48,906 bases of DNA from Hydrogenobacter sp. (GTDB lineage Bacteria; Aquificota; Aquificia; Aquificales; Aquificaceae): contig JAGDVY010000021.1 in the NCBI GenBank assembly GCA_023255875.1, positions 1-48,906 of the forward strand, given 5' to 3'. The first letter of the stretch is position 1. Each line of letters starts with the position of its first letter. Below, one piece after another: positions 34,401 through 43,297 of the stretch. The notes beneath the pieces were generated by a model that was given only the letters and a program-made list of their open reading frames with translations, made no database searches and was not told the origin of the DNA. A program made the position numbers and the translations under genes.

Positions 34401-34452
34401 GCTTAAAAGCACCTTCAAAAGCCTGTCCTAAAAAGCTCACCTCCCACTTCAC
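31411..34452 (-). CDS. RecB/Cas4-like nuclease fused to SF2 helicase
   Basis: The 1013-residue protein starts at GTG 34452. Residues about 95-220 have the RecB-type PD-(D/E)XK pattern: Glu99 in GYYEG, Asp131 in NADLLF, Asp144-x-Lys146 in VVDFK, and Gln214/Tyr218 in [13 protein letters not shown] helical linker (about 290-315) leads to an SF2 helicase with Walker [10 protein letters not shown] (Lys356), DE of motif II in ILDEFFGH (492-493), motif [12 protein letters not shown] (671-681) and motif [11 protein letters not shown] (709-717). The C-terminal 250 residues are unassigned. This is neither Cas3 (no HD) nor DinG (no Fe-S cysteines, no DEAH). It is coupled to hisF upstream (GTGA) and to the Argonaute-like gene downstream, so it belongs to the CRISPR operon. 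Confidence 0.8.
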   Translation of the reverse strand: MKWEVSFLGQAFEGAFKLGFLKDILDDYESFKEKQVFVKLKDELKEHKEGYAYLPTLDLLERNIPFEPTQDPPEALKNLGLEDTPQNYLLFLFLVGYYEGYFYQKSLSNIKLIKYHMGEESSQAGIYHNADLLFIANDTLYVVDFKLAGARNGINELFSKKEKGIKLPFRTYGLPVNLSLGELSFEKFLENILKVEEKLLGLRYASGELKGFLQVLSYAVDYLCENPKEYLKEVCLSLLYPLAEPFVARFYLEGKDLTPYRERIRELYSKVKEKTWEYEEIDPSSRARMNRLIKQTQEEIENLMKEIKRREEEIITIKPDPIHSAREDVRRRLEEFLKLDDPAKAICLFHSAGSGKTSQTRELILNLEGNHIVFYFATRKVLLDREYQVMKKKGSEVALVYEKRDYSKGKYVQAKGDVAENLSPQEGIIKRTVEKVRKLTAQDKEKRFIWAFVTQQAIVGTQINEESTVKRHIIRKLSGRLLKNYTFHFILDEFFGHQNGLFAIEELLKVLRSIKAKGGRANLYLFDANGYTPALLERLLVEYKKFEVMPNAVVLSEFKDSLAFEEEGIKIYSFAKHGYPSPEISLVRKFMFIEGIGEKDEEIVNKLADFIEQTFKDKDKSTALVFVQYKEHLSMLKDKLEEKGFSTLIATADSRKSQERINEGNEDIILATSVISRGIDLSRQHKPVNRIYTIIYDWGIEGNLVELIQSISRARGDEKTEQEPKTLYLTYIIYPTSDYILNRIEEYLDEENIDRGLLELLYRKHSIEQRLELDFVVSRIIEQFLKSSEGNVLVPIPSQYKTRYIPNGLSDIENVISFIDGIREIENNHELGKLGEILLSALSASVVNLKLDSYESYFHPYLLFRQPLRSSFDNSKRRQLKDLFDSLKERLKEHNEDRTKELEDLINNLLPAQQDEVPVLVPIYSIVLVRHFLRPGEKLEFRVRKNIGRGDADVLMGTIQPQTKCYCAIRENDYNEYACITLTEDYPYTEVLSGRFVKFPIEFIKGLLEGHNG

Positions 34453-35210
34453 TTTATCAACCTCACGGGCACGCCTTTATTAATAAGGTATTCCTTTAGC
34501 TCTGGTATGCTTATCTCTTTGAAGTGAAATAAAGAGGCAGCAAGACCTGCATCTGCCTTTCCTTCCGTAAAGACCTGGTAGAAGTGCTCCATGCTTCCCG
34601 CACCACCTGAAGCTATCACAGGCACATGGACATTTTCTGATACCGCTCTGGTTAGCTCTATGTCGTACCCGCTCTTTGTGCCATCTTTGTCTATGGAGGT
34701 AAGCAGTATTTCCCCTGCTCCCAGCTCCGCTACCCTTTTTGCCCATTCTACCGCATCTAGTCCTGTGGGAGTTCTACCACCATTTATATAAACCTCCCAA
34801 CCACGCTCGCTTCTTTTGGCATCTATAGCTACTACTATACACTGAGAGCCAAAGAGCTTGGCAGATTCCCTTATGAGGTCTGGGTTTTTCACTGCGGAGG
34901 TGTTTATAGAGACCTTGTCCGCTCCAGCCAAAAGAAGTTTCCTTATGTCTTCTAAGCTTCTTATTCCACCTCCTACCGTAAAAGGCATAAAGACATTTTC
35001 CGCAACCGCTTTTACCACATCTAACATAATGCTTCTCTCTTCATAAGATGCAGTTATGTCAAGAAAGACAAGCTCATCTGCTCCTTGTTCTTCGTAAGCT
35101 AATGCCACCTCAACAGGGTCTCCCGCATCTACCAAGTTTTTGAACTTTATGCCTTTTACCACTCTGCCTTTGTCCACATCAAGGCAGGGTATGATCCTCT
35201 TTGCAAGCAT
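34449..35210 (-). CDS. hisF: Imidazole glycerol phosphate synthase cyclase subunit HisF
   Basis: TIM-barrel enzyme of histidine and purine-precursor synthesis. It is 253 residues from ATG 35210 ([20 protein letters not shown]), overlapping the mutL stop as TGATG. Catalytic Asp11 in PCLDVD and the second Asp in [13 protein letters not shown] are present. hisH is not adjacent. Its stop overlaps the start of the nuclease-helicase as GTGA, which ties a histidine gene to the CRISPR operon. Confidence 0.97.
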   Translation of the reverse strand: MLAKRIIPCLDVDKGRVVKGIKFKNLVDAGDPVEVALAYEEQGADELVFLDITASYEERSIMLDVVKAVAENVFMPFTVGGGIRSLEDIRKLLLAGADKVSINTSAVKNPDLIRESAKLFGSQCIVVAIDAKRSERGWEVYINGGRTPTGLDAVEWAKRVAELGAGEILLTSIDKDGTKSGYDIELTRAVSENVHVPVIASGGAGSMEHFYQVFTEGKADAGLAASLFHFKEISIPELKEYLINKGVPVRLIK

Positions 35211-36490
35211 CACCTTCTCCTATCAAGGTTTTTATATATGTCTCCCAAGTAAAGCCTGTAATAAATGGGTCTGCCGTGAGGACACACTTCTTTGTTTTCA
35301 AAGTTCATCCAAGCACGCACAAGCTCCAAGGCTGTATCTTTTGAAATAGTATCTCCTGCCTTTAGTCCTGCCCTGCAGGAAGCCTCCGCATCGCCACTCG
35401 CTTCGTATAGCATTCTCTCAGAAAGCAGATGCTGATCAAAGAAGTAGAGGTAATCCCCTATCTTTGCAAGGATCAGGGTCTTGTCTATTATGCCCACTAT
35501 CTCCACGCTGGGTGTGTATAGAGCTTTCTCCTGAGCCAACCCAAAGGTAAAATGCACCTGATCCCTTTTGAAAAGTTCCCTTATTAACTCTTTAATTAGG
35601 TTCTCCTTGTATATTCTTACCTCCCTCTTTTTGGGATGCACATTTACATCTACCATGAAGGGAGGAAGGTCTATATAGCACACACCCACCTTTTTGTATC
35701 CTATGACTTTTCTTATGTATTCCAAAAGATTCCTGTTTTGTACATGCCTTGAATTGACAAAAAGGTATATCTCCCCCCTTGTGTTTTCCAATGAAGTGTA
35801 TAGGCTTACCGTTATGCCATCTTTTGAGATTTTTCTCTCTTCAAACTTTTGTCCAAACAAAAGCTCTATCCTTTCCTTCCTGTCCTGACAGGGATAAAGG
35901 TCAAGGACCTTCTTTCCGTTAGATGTGAGGGTAAAATGCACATCCCACCTTGATAGAGCAAAGGCTTTCATGAGCTTAATTATCCTGTTTCTTTCTGTAT
36001 CTTCCTTCTTTAGGAATTTTAGCCGAACGGGAAAGTTGTAAAAAAGGTCATAGACCTCCACGCAAGTGCCTATCTGCATACCCACCTGCTCCTTCTCCAC
36101 TATTTTGCCACCCTCCACCTGCATCCTTACACCCAAGCTATCCTGGAAGAACCGGGACTTTATGATCATTTTGCTCACAGTTGCTATGGCATGAAGGGCT
36201 TCTCCCCTAAAACCAAAGGAAGTTATCTGCAGAAGGTCACTCACGTCCCTTATCTTGCTGGTGGACCATCTTTGTATGACCTTTTCCATATCTTCCCTGT
36301 GTATGCCTGTGCCGTTGTCCCTCACACATATGTACTTCTTTCCACCTTTGATAATTTCCACATCTACCCTGGAGCTTTTTGCATCAAGGGAGTTCTCCAC
36401 GAGTTCTTTCACGCAGTCCAAGGGACTCTCTATTACCTCCCCTGCGGATATCTTCTCTATGACTTCTGAAGGAAGGCTATGCACAAACAT
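35210..36490 (-). CDS. mutL: DNA mismatch repair protein MutL
   Basis: GHKL ATPase with C-terminal endonuclease. The 426 residues are short, as in Aquifex. N-terminal motifs [27 protein letters not shown] and [13 protein letters not shown] are complete. The linker is minimal, and the C-terminus keeps the nuclease motif [12 protein letters not shown] (the DQHA(X)2E(X)4E type) and the CPHGRP zinc motif. The start is 3 nt after the lysozyme-like gene and the stop overlaps hisF. Confidence 0.96.
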   Translation of the reverse strand: MFVHSLPSEVIEKISAGEVIESPLDCVKELVENSLDAKSSRVDVEIIKGGKKYICVRDNGTGIHREDMEKVIQRWSTSKIRDVSDLLQITSFGFRGEALHAIATVSKMIIKSRFFQDSLGVRMQVEGGKIVEKEQVGMQIGTCVEVYDLFYNFPVRLKFLKKEDTERNRIIKLMKAFALSRWDVHFTLTSNGKKVLDLYPCQDRKERIELLFGQKFEERKISKDGITVSLYTSLENTRGEIYLFVNSRHVQNRNLLEYIRKVIGYKKVGVCYIDLPPFMVDVNVHPKKREVRIYKENLIKELIRELFKRDQVHFTFGLAQEKALYTPSVEIVGIIDKTLILAKIGDYLYFFDQHLLSERMLYEASGDAEASCRAGLKAGDTISKDTALELVRAWMNFENKEVCPHGRPIYYRLYLGDIYKNLDRRR

Positions 36491-36493
36491 AGC

Positions 36494-36913
36494 TTATCTT
36501 ACCATGTTAATTATCTTCTTGTAGCTGTTATAAACTCTTAGCACATAAAGGCTGTTGCCACTTGCTCTTGCACCTTTGTTGTAGCAATCTATCGCAAGCT
36601 GAAGGTTGCCTCTGTGGATATCTATACAGTTTCTTAGCACCATAGCTCCAAAGTGTATGTTGTAGCACGGTTCTTTTAACCACTCAAAGGGTATTTTATA
36701 GCGCATGATCCAATAAGAATTTATCTGCATAATGCCATAATCAATACTGCCGTTTTTGTTTCTGTTTATCGCCTTTGGATTAAATCCGCTCTCCACCTTT
36801 GCGATAGAGGCAAGCAGATATGGGTCCACTGCGTACCTTTTGCCTGCTAAGAAAAAGCACTCGTAGAAGGCATAACTGAAACTCACAAACACAAGCAGTG
36901 CCAATAAAATCAT
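36494..36913 (-). CDS. Exported lysozyme-like transglycosylase
   Basis: The 139-residue protein has an N-terminal signal peptide (ILLALLVFVSFSYA) and the SLT/IagB-type lysozyme fold: IAKVESGFNP with catalytic Glu41, DYGIMQINSYW, and LAIDCYNKGA. Such small enzymes open peptidoglycan for pili or secretion systems; none is encoded nearby. It is the first gene of the long minus-strand run, with a promoter in the 43-nt gap to divergent serA. Confidence 0.85.
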   Translation of the reverse strand: MILLALLVFVSFSYAFYECFFLAGKRYAVDPYLLASIAKVESGFNPKAINRNKNGSIDYGIMQINSYWIMRYKIPFEWLKEPCYNIHFGAMVLRNCIDIHRGNLQLAIDCYNKGARASGNSLYVLRVYNSYKKIINMVR

Positions 36914-36925
36914 AACTCTTTTAGT

Positions 36926-36937
36926 TTATAATTATAA
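36926..36937. promoter_or_regulatory. Palindromic TTATAATTATAA shared by divergent promoters
   Basis: A 12-bp perfect palindrome contains TATAAT on both strands, between the lysozyme-like/mutL/cas run and serA. It can act as -10 box for both directions; -35 boxes are not clear. Confidence 0.4.
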
Positions 36938-36956
36938 GCCTTTAAGGAGGTAAGGT

Positions 36957-38549
36957 ATGTTTAAACTGCTCATCACAGACCCCATATCAGAAAAGGGTAT
37001 AGAGCTTCTCAAAAGAGAGCCAGACATTCAAGTGGACAATCAACCAGACATATCTTACCAAGAGCTTTTGGAGATAGTTGAGCACTATGATGCCATCATA
37101 ACAAGAAGCAGAACTCCTGTAACTGCGGAGCTCATAGACAGAGCCAAGCGCCTCAAAGTTATTGGAAGGGCAGGTGTAGGTGTGGACAACATAGACATAG
37201 AGAGGGCATCACTCAAAGGCATACTGGTAGTTAATACTCCTGGAGCCAACACCATAGGAGCTACAGAGCTCACCATAAACCACATGCTAAGCGTTATGAG
37301 AAACGCGCATATAGCTCATCAGTCATTGCTTGAAGGCAGGTGGGACAGAAAAAAGTTCATGGGTAGGGAGCTTTATGGAAAAACCTTAGGCATCATAGGA
37401 CTTGGTAATATAGGCTCTCAGGTAGCCATAAGGGCAAAAGCTTTTGGTATGAAGGTGATGGCTTATGATCCTTACATACCAAAAGAAAAAGCGGACAGAT
37501 TGGGAGTAAAGCTTGTGGATAACCTTCACGAGATGCTAAAGCAGGTGGATGTGCTCACCATACACGCACCTCTTACCCACGAAACAAGAAACATGATCAC
37601 AAAGAGAGAGTTTGAGATTATGAAAGATGGTGTTGTGCTCATAAACTGCGCAAGGGGTGGTATAGTTAATGAGGAGGACCTCCTTTGGGCTCTGGAAGTA
37701 GGGAAGCTTGCAGGAGTAGGTCTTGATGTGTTTTCCCAAGAACCACCTCCTAAGGAGTTTATAGAAAAGCTTTCCAAGTTTCCCAATGTGTCCCTTAGCC
37801 CTCACATAGGTGCCAACACCTACGAATCGCAGGAAAATGTAGCGGTAATAGTTGCTCAGCAAGTCATAAAGGCTCTCAGAGGTATGACTGTTGAGTATGT
37901 AGTAAATGCACCCTTCCCAGACCTTTCAGTTCTCACCATCATAAAGCCTCACCTTGATCTCGCAGAAAAGATGGGCAAGTTTTTGGTGCAATGGGTAGGA
38001 GAGGGCATAAGGGAAGTGCATATAGAGGTAAGAGGGGACATAGCACAGCACTTCCATCCCATATCCTCTGCGGTTTTGATGGGCATATTAAAGCAGGTGG
38101 TGGATTTTCCAGTAAATATAATAAACGCAAGCTATGTAGCAAAAGATAGGGGTATAAAGGTAGAGGAGGTCATGTCTGAAGAGGTAGAGGACTTTAAGCA
38201 CTACATAAAGGTGGTGGTAAGGTCTAACGGTTCGGAAAGGATCGTTGCGGGTTCTGTTCTTGAGGGACACATACCCAGAATATTCCGGATAGACAACTAC
38301 AGAGTGGATGTGGAGCCAGAGGGTATAATGCTCATCTTTGAAAACAAGGATGTGCCAGGAGTTATAGGTAAGGTGGGATCCATTTTAGGCAGGGCAGGTG
38401 TAAACATAGCGGGCTTTAGGCTCGGAAGGGAAAAAAGAGGTGGTATAGCTCTTGGTATCCTTAACCTTGACGACCCAGTTCCCCAAGAGGTGCTTTTGGA
38501 ACTTTCCAAACTTCCAGAGGTGCTATTTGCCAAGCAAGTTATTGTATGA
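36957..38549 (+). CDS. serA: D-3-phosphoglycerate dehydrogenase
   Basis: First step of serine synthesis, oxidising 3-phosphoglycerate. The 530-residue long form has a substrate domain (VIGRAGVGVDNIDIERA), an NAD domain (GKTLGIIGLGNIGSQVA), the catalytic SPHIGANTYESQ histidine, an intervening domain and a C-terminal ACT domain (IMLIFENKDVPGVIGKVGSILG). AAGGAGGT precedes ATG 36957. Confidence 0.97.
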   Translation: MFKLLITDPISEKGIELLKREPDIQVDNQPDISYQELLEIVEHYDAIITRSRTPVTAELIDRAKRLKVIGRAGVGVDNIDIERASLKGILVVNTPGANTIGATELTINHMLSVMRNAHIAHQSLLEGRWDRKKFMGRELYGKTLGIIGLGNIGSQVAIRAKAFGMKVMAYDPYIPKEKADRLGVKLVDNLHEMLKQVDVLTIHAPLTHETRNMITKREFEIMKDGVVLINCARGGIVNEEDLLWALEVGKLAGVGLDVFSQEPPPKEFIEKLSKFPNVSLSPHIGANTYESQENVAVIVAQQVIKALRGMTVEYVVNAPFPDLSVLTIIKPHLDLAEKMGKFLVQWVGEGIREVHIEVRGDIAQHFHPISSAVLMGILKQVVDFPVNIINASYVAKDRGIKVEEVMSEEVEDFKHYIKVVVRSNGSERIVAGSVLEGHIPRIFRIDNYRVDVEPEGIMLIFENKDVPGVIGKVGSILGRAGVNIAGFRLGREKRGGIALGILNLDDPVPQEVLLELSKLPEVLFAKQVIV

Positions 38550-38570
38550 TACCTTATAGTGGTTCAAGCT

Positions 38571-39122
38571 ATGAGCAAAAGACCTGTAATGATCATAGAC
38601 TTAGATAGGTGCATAGGTTGTCTTTCTTGTGAGGTAGCCTGCAAGCAAGAAAAGGGACTGGAAAGTCTTAACATAAGACCTATGAAGGTCTTTAGAGTAG
38701 AAGGGCTCGGTGAAACCGCAGATGCCTTTTTCCTTCCCATGAACTGCTTTCACTGTGATCCTGCACCGTGCGTTTTTGCCTGTCCCACATCAGCTATGAG
38801 AAAAAGACACGATGGGGTGGTGTATGTGCAAGAGACACTCTGCATTGGTTGCAAGGCGTGCATAATAGCGTGCCCTTACGGAGCTATAACTTTCAATCCA
38901 AACACCATGAAGGTAGAAAAGTGCGACTATTGTTATAAAAGAATAGACAGAGGACTTCTTCCTTCCTGCGTTTCCAAATGCGTGACTAACTGTCTGTATT
39001 TTGTCCAAGTGGATCATCCACCCAAGGAACGGCATATAGCCAACAGGATAAAATCAGAATCCCTTTCAGAACTCTTTCGTTGGAAAGAGTCTGAGTCAGC
39101 ATGCGTGTCAAGTTCAGAATAG
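38571..39122 (+). CDS. Four-cluster ferredoxin-type electron transfer subunit
   Basis: The 183-residue protein from MSKRPVM has four cysteine sets: CIGCLSCEVAC, CFHCDPAPCVFACP, CIGCKACIIACP, and CDYC with CVSKCVTNC. This is the DmsB/PhsB/HycB-type subunit that wires a molybdopterin or similar oxidoreductase. No catalytic or membrane-anchor subunit is encoded beside it, so its partner is unknown. A GTG start at 38559 is possible. It overlaps the next gene by 22 nt. Confidence 0.85.
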   Translation: MSKRPVMIIDLDRCIGCLSCEVACKQEKGLESLNIRPMKVFRVEGLGETADAFFLPMNCFHCDPAPCVFACPTSAMRKRHDGVVYVQETLCIGCKACIIACPYGAITFNPNTMKVEKCDYCYKRIDRGLLPSCVSKCVTNCLYFVQVDHPPKERHIANRIKSESLSELFRWKESESACVSSSE

Positions 39123-39418
39123 CCATTTACAACGAAGGGGTAAAGCTAAAGAAAAGCGATTTTGCAGACAAAAGGGATGCCTTCTCCATGGGTCTTAGAT
39201 ACATACTTGAGTTTAAGTATCTTGAGGCTACCAAATGGCTCATGCTTTCGGAAGATTCCTACGAAAAGTACTTTCTTTTGGGACTCATAAACACCGCTCT
39301 GGGTCAAGAAACTCAGGCAAAGGAGTTTTTTCAAGAGGCAGAAAAATACCCAAAGAGGACTCCTTACACCTTTAAATTGGAGTATACTAATATTACCAGC
39401 ACAATGGAACGGAGGTAA
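39101..39418 (+). CDS. Small conserved-looking hypothetical protein
   Basis: 105 residues, no family recognised. The middle (FKYLEATKWLMLSEDSYEKYFLLGLINTALGQETQAKEFFQEAEKY) reads like one or two TPR-type helical pairs. It overlaps the ferredoxin gene by 22 nt and precedes the sulfur-carrier gene by 3 nt, which suggests a small operon. Confidence 0.65.
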   Translation: MRVKFRIAIYNEGVKLKKSDFADKRDAFSMGLRYILEFKYLEATKWLMLSEDSYEKYFLLGLINTALGQETQAKEFFQEAEKYPKRTPYTFKLEYTNITSTMERR

Positions 39419-39421
39419 GAG

Positions 39422-39706
39422 ATGGCGGTAGTGGTAAGAATTCCCACACCTCTTAGGAGATTGGCAAACGGACAAGGAGAAGTGCAAGTAGAGGCAAAAA
39501 CCGTAAGAGATGCCATAGAGAAGTTGGAAGAGATGTTTCCAGGCTTTAAAGAAAGACTTGTAGATGAAAATGGCGAGCTAAGAAGGTTTGTAAATCTCTA
39601 TCTTAATGACGAGGACATAAGATTTTTAAAGGGTATAGACAGTGAGCTAAAGGACGGTGATGTGCTCTCTATAGTGCCTGCCATAGCGGGTGGCTACCTT
39701 ATGTAA
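39422..39706 (+). CDS. MoaD/ThiS-family sulfur carrier with masked GG terminus
   Basis: 94-residue beta-grasp protein (VVRIPTPLRRLANGQGEVQVEA, then LKDGDVLSIVPAIAGG). Sulfur carriers need a free C-terminal Gly-Gly. Here three residues, YLM, follow the GG, so a JAMM-type or other peptidase would have to trim it before adenylation, as described for some CysO/QbsE-like carriers. No E1-like or JAMM gene is adjacent. The 3' end overlaps the convergent hypothetical gene by 13 nt. Confidence 0.82.
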   Translation: MAVVVRIPTPLRRLANGQGEVQVEAKTVRDAIEKLEEMFPGFKERLVDENGELRRFVNLYLNDEDIRFLKGIDSELKDGDVLSIVPAIAGGYLM

Positions 39707-40122
39707 AGCCTTTCTATAGCCAAGAGTATCTCCTCAAAGAGCTTTTTTGCGCTCTCTTCATCTTTAAGCTGTATAGTAATTCTTTCTATGCCTCCCGTGT
39801 AAAGTATCACACTTTTGCCTTTCAATTCCATAGTTCTTATGTGGGAGTAAGGTATGGCGTAGGTGCTGTCTTTTACTCTGTAAAGAAGATACCTGTTTTC
39901 TAAAAACACTCCTTCATGAGGCATTAAGTCTTTAGAGTCTTCATCAGACATGAGAAGTTCCCGAGATAACTCAAGAGCTTCTGCTTCTGAAAGGATGCCC
40001 TTTCTTATCAAAAAAAGTAAGATGCTTTCGTTTTTATGTTTTTCTTTTAGAAATAGCTCCACATCTTCTTTTTTTATCTTATTTCTTTTTATGAGCTCTT
40101 TTATTATGTCCGCGTCCTTCAT
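39694..40122 (-). CDS. Hypothetical protein with N-terminal helical 'LLxxGxL' segment
   Basis: 142 residues. The N-terminal part (ILLFLIRKGILSEAEALELSREL) resembles the small helical domain found at the start of type II/IV secretion ATPases. The C-terminal part (YRVKDSTYAIPYSHIRTMELKGKSVILYTGG) looks like a PH-like beta domain. Function unknown. It overlaps the upstream methyltransferase gene by 4 nt. Confidence 0.6.
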   Translation of the reverse strand: MKDADIIKELIKRNKIKKEDVELFLKEKHKNESILLFLIRKGILSEAEALELSRELLMSDEDSKDLMPHEGVFLENRYLLYRVKDSTYAIPYSHIRTMELKGKSVILYTGGIERITIQLKDEESAKKLFEEILLAIERLYIR

Positions 40123-40748
40123 ACCATTCCCGGGGGAATTTTTATAGGACTTTTGAAGCCTTCAGTGTCTTCTGGCACAAACATGGCATAAACTCCAAAA
40201 GCGTACTTGCTCAGTTCTATAACCCTACCAACCTTCACACCTGCCTCCTCAAGAATTAGTCCTATCTCCCATTCAGAGTACACCTCTTGAGGAGGTGGTC
40301 CCTTGTCCCTTTCCTCTTTCTTCCAGTCTATTATAGCAAGGTAAGCAAACCTTTTGGCAACACGCCTTAGTTCCTTTATAAACTCCACGGGGTTTTCCAG
40401 CTCATGAAACACAAAAGCCATAAATACAAAATCAACACTACCGTCAGGTAGGGGTACGCTGTTTTCTTCGGACTTTAGGACTTCCACGTTTTTCAAGCCT
40501 AAGCTTTCCACCTTGCGTCTGGCATACTCAACTGCAGACTCCTCTATGTCTATGGCATAAACCTTTCCTTCTTCTCCTACCGCCTCAGATAGGTAAGGAA
40601 GGTAAAAACCCGCACCTGTGCCTACATCAAGCACCTTCATACCCTTTCTTAGCCCAAACTCTTTGAGCACCTTGGGAGGATCAAAAAGCTCTATCCTTGA
40701 AGGGTCATCAAGCTTTGCCAGCTTAGAAGGATCAAATTTATGAGCCAT
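40119..40748 (-). CDS. SAM-dependent class I methyltransferase
   Basis: The 209-residue Methyltransf_11-type protein has motif I VLDVGTGAGFYLPYLSE, the acidic residue of motif II in VYAIDIEESAVEYARRK, and motif IV DFVFMAFVFHELENP. Substrate unknown. It is 10 nt downstream of uvrB and overlaps the next gene by 4 nt. Confidence 0.85.
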   Translation of the reverse strand: MAHKFDPSKLAKLDDPSRIELFDPPKVLKEFGLRKGMKVLDVGTGAGFYLPYLSEAVGEEGKVYAIDIEESAVEYARRKVESLGLKNVEVLKSEENSVPLPDGSVDFVFMAFVFHELENPVEFIKELRRVAKRFAYLAIIDWKKEERDKGPPPQEVYSEWEIGLILEEAGVKVGRVIELSKYAFGVYAMFVPEDTEGFKSPIKIPPGMV

Positions 40749-40758
40749 ATCTTACACC

Positions 40759-42750
40759 TCACATAAGATTTAGCAGTTCTCTTAGTCTCTTTATCTCGTC
40801 TCTTAACTTTGCAGCCTTTTCAAACTCCCAACGCTTTGCACACTCAAACATCTCCTTTTCCAACTTCTCTATCTTCCTCAAAAGGTCTTCCTCGTTCTTT
40901 ATGCCTTTGGGTATATTTGAAGGCATTTTAACATAATCTAACTCTTCTATGGAAAGAAGGTCTTTTATGGGTTTGGACACGCTCCTTGGGGTTATGCCAT
41001 GAAGCTCGTTGTATAGTTTCTGTTTTTCCCTCCTTCTGTTGGTCTCTTCTATGGCTCTTCTCATGGATTCTGTGACCCTATCTGCATACAGTATTGCCTT
41101 GCCATTTACATTTCTTGCAGCTCTGCCTATGGTCTGTATTAGGGATGTGTAGCTTCTCAAAAAGCCTTCTTTGTCTGCGTCCAAAATGGCAACTAAGGAT
41201 ACCTCTGGAAGGTCAAGACCCTCTCTCAGAAGGTTTACGCCCACAATGACGTCTATGCTACCTTCTCTGAGTTCTTTTATCACCTTTGCCCTTTCTATGG
41301 CATCAAGGTCCGAGTGCATGTATTTTGCGGAGATGCCTCTCTCTGTGAGATAGTCCGCTACCTCTTCTGCGAGCCTTTTGGTGGTGGTGAGCACCAGTGC
41401 CCTCTCGTTTCTCTTTTTCCTCTCCTGAATCTCTCGCAAAAGGTCCTCAAGCTGTCCCCTCTTGGGTCTTACTTCCACCTCTGGGTCCAAAAGTCCCGTG
41501 GGTCTTACTATCTGCTCTACTATAACTCCTTTGCTCCTTTGAATTTCCCAATCACCGGGTGTTGCGGATACATAAATCACCTGATTTATCTTTTCAAGGA
41601 ACTCCTCAAACTTTAGTGGTCTGTTGTCAAGAGCGGAGGGAAGTCTCCATCCGTACTCCACGAGCTTTTCTTTTCTGGATCTGTCTCCGTTGTACATGGC
41701 TCTTAGCTGGGGTATAGTGACATGCGATTCGTCTATGATGAGCAAAAAATCCTCGGGGAAGTAATCAAGAAGGGTAAAGGGCGGCTCACCGGGTTTTCTT
41801 CCATCAAAGTACCTTGAGTAGTTTTCTATACCTTTGCAATGTCCTATCTCTCTTATCATCTCTATGTCGTGCATGGTGCGCTGATAGAGCCTTCTTGCCT
41901 CAAGCTCCCTACCCTGAGACTTGAAAAACTTCACCCTCTCATCTAAGTCTTTTTTTATCTGATCCAGTATGTAGTCTAAGTTTTCTCTGGGTGCTATGTA
42001 GTGAGACGCGGGAAAGAGTGTGAATTCTTTGGGTTCGCTGATAATATCCCTGTTTAGTGCGTCTATAATGGTTATTCTCTCTATCTCATCATCCCAAAAC
42101 TCTATGCGCACTATCCTATCTTCTGCATCAGAGGGCACTACCTCCACCGCATTACCTCTAACACTCATAGTGGCTCTGGTGTATGCATAATCGTTTCTTT
42201 CGTATCCTATATCCACAAGCTTCCTGATGAGTTTGCTCATGCTTAGCTTATCTCCCACCTTTAGCTTTATCCTCAGAGAGTAGTAGTTATCGGGAGAGCC
42301 AAGTCCGTATATGCAGGACACGGAGGCAACCACTATCACATCTCTTCTTTCCAGAACAGATATGGTGGCGGAGTGTCTGTATCTTTCTAAGACTTGGTTT
42401 ATGGAGGCGTCCTTTTCTATGTAGAGATCCTTTTCGGGTATGTATGCCTCTGGCTGATAGTAGTCGTAGTAAGAGATAAAGTACTCCACCGCGTTTTCTG
42501 GAAAGAGCTCTTTGAACTCTCTGTAAAGTTGTGCTGCAAGTATCTTGTTGTGAGATATGACCAAGGTGGGTTTGTTGTATTGGGCTATCACACATGCCAA
42601 AGTAAAGGTCTTTCCTGTCCCGGTAGCTCCCAAAAGCACCTGCTCTTTTACACCACTTTCTAAGTTATCAAGGAGTTCTCTTATGGCTTTGGGTTGGTCT
42701 CCTGCGGGCTTTAGGTGGGTCTTTAGGGAAAAGCCCTCTTTGACTTTCAT
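40759..42750 (-). CDS. uvrB: UvrABC excinuclease subunit B
   Basis: DNA damage recognition helicase of nucleotide excision repair. The 663 residues match the family. Walker [11 protein letters not shown] near 40, the beta-hairpin region [32 protein letters not shown], the motif [11 protein letters not shown], and a C-terminal UVR domain ([23 protein letters not shown]) are all present. It overlaps purE by 4 nt. Confidence 0.98.
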   Translation of the reverse strand: MKVKEGFSLKTHLKPAGDQPKAIRELLDNLESGVKEQVLLGATGTGKTFTLACVIAQYNKPTLVISHNKILAAQLYREFKELFPENAVEYFISYYDYYQPEAYIPEKDLYIEKDASINQVLERYRHSATISVLERRDVIVVASVSCIYGLGSPDNYYSLRIKLKVGDKLSMSKLIRKLVDIGYERNDYAYTRATMSVRGNAVEVVPSDAEDRIVRIEFWDDEIERITIIDALNRDIISEPKEFTLFPASHYIAPRENLDYILDQIKKDLDERVKFFKSQGRELEARRLYQRTMHDIEMIREIGHCKGIENYSRYFDGRKPGEPPFTLLDYFPEDFLLIIDESHVTIPQLRAMYNGDRSRKEKLVEYGWRLPSALDNRPLKFEEFLEKINQVIYVSATPGDWEIQRSKGVIVEQIVRPTGLLDPEVEVRPKRGQLEDLLREIQERKKRNERALVLTTTKRLAEEVADYLTERGISAKYMHSDLDAIERAKVIKELREGSIDVIVGVNLLREGLDLPEVSLVAILDADKEGFLRSYTSLIQTIGRAARNVNGKAILYADRVTESMRRAIEETNRRREKQKLYNELHGITPRSVSKPIKDLLSIEELDYVKMPSNIPKGIKNEEDLLRKIEKLEKEMFECAKRWEFEKAAKLRDEIKRLRELLNLM

Positions 42751-43232
42751 AACTTAAAATTTAGCTCTTGGTTCATCTTTTCTACCTTTTCCTGAAGGCT
42801 CTTTCTGTACTCTTGGAGCTTTTGGGCTATTGTGTCGTACTTTATGGCTAATATTCTCAGGGCTAAAAGTCCTGCGTTTGTGGCGTTTCCTATGCCTACG
42901 GTGGCAACAGGAACACCCGGTGGCATCTGCACTATGGAATAAAGAGAGTCTATGCCAGATAAATGTTTTGAAGGTACAGGCACACCTATTACTGGCAGGG
43001 TAGTAAGAGATGCGGTCATGCCCGGAAGGTGTGCGGACCCACCCGCTCCTGCTATGATCACCTCTATACCCCTGTCTTTGGCAGTTTTGGCAAACTCGTA
43101 CATAAGCTCTGGCGTTCTGTGTGCGGATACCACTTTTACCTCACACTCCACACCAAACTCTTTTAACACTTGGTAAGCATCCTTTAAGTGCTCCCAGTCG
43201 GATATGCTACCCATTATGATGGCAACTTTCAT
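42747..43232 (-). CDS. purE: N5-carboxyaminoimidazole ribonucleotide mutase PurE
   Basis: Purine biosynthesis. The 161-residue class I enzyme has [53 protein letters not shown] and [11 protein letters not shown], all conserved. TATACT lies about 10 nt upstream of the ATG, so the message may be leaderless. It is coupled to uvrB. Confidence 0.97.
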   Translation of the reverse strand: MKVAIIMGSISDWEHLKDAYQVLKEFGVECEVKVVSAHRTPELMYEFAKTAKDRGIEVIIAGAGGSAHLPGMTASLTTLPVIGVPVPSKHLSGIDSLYSIVQMPPGVPVATVGIGNATNAGLLALRILAIKYDTIAQKLQEYRKSLQEKVEKMNQELNFKL

Positions 43233-43242
43233 AGTCTAATAG

Positions 43243-43248
43243 TATAAT
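43243..43248 (+). promoter_or_regulatory. -10 box of the DUF2231-efflux operon
   Basis: TATAAT in the 37-nt divergent gap, followed by AAGAGGT, a Shine-Dalgarno for ATG 43270. The -35 region is weak. Confidence 0.4.
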
Positions 43249-43297
43249 TTCTTTAAGAGGTAAGCAGTTATGGATCTTATAAAACTTCACCCCCTCT

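Noticed and set aside
31411-34452. Cas3 or DinG helicase
   Set aside because: No HD nuclease motif, no Fe-S cysteines and no DEAH box; the nuclease part is RecB-like.
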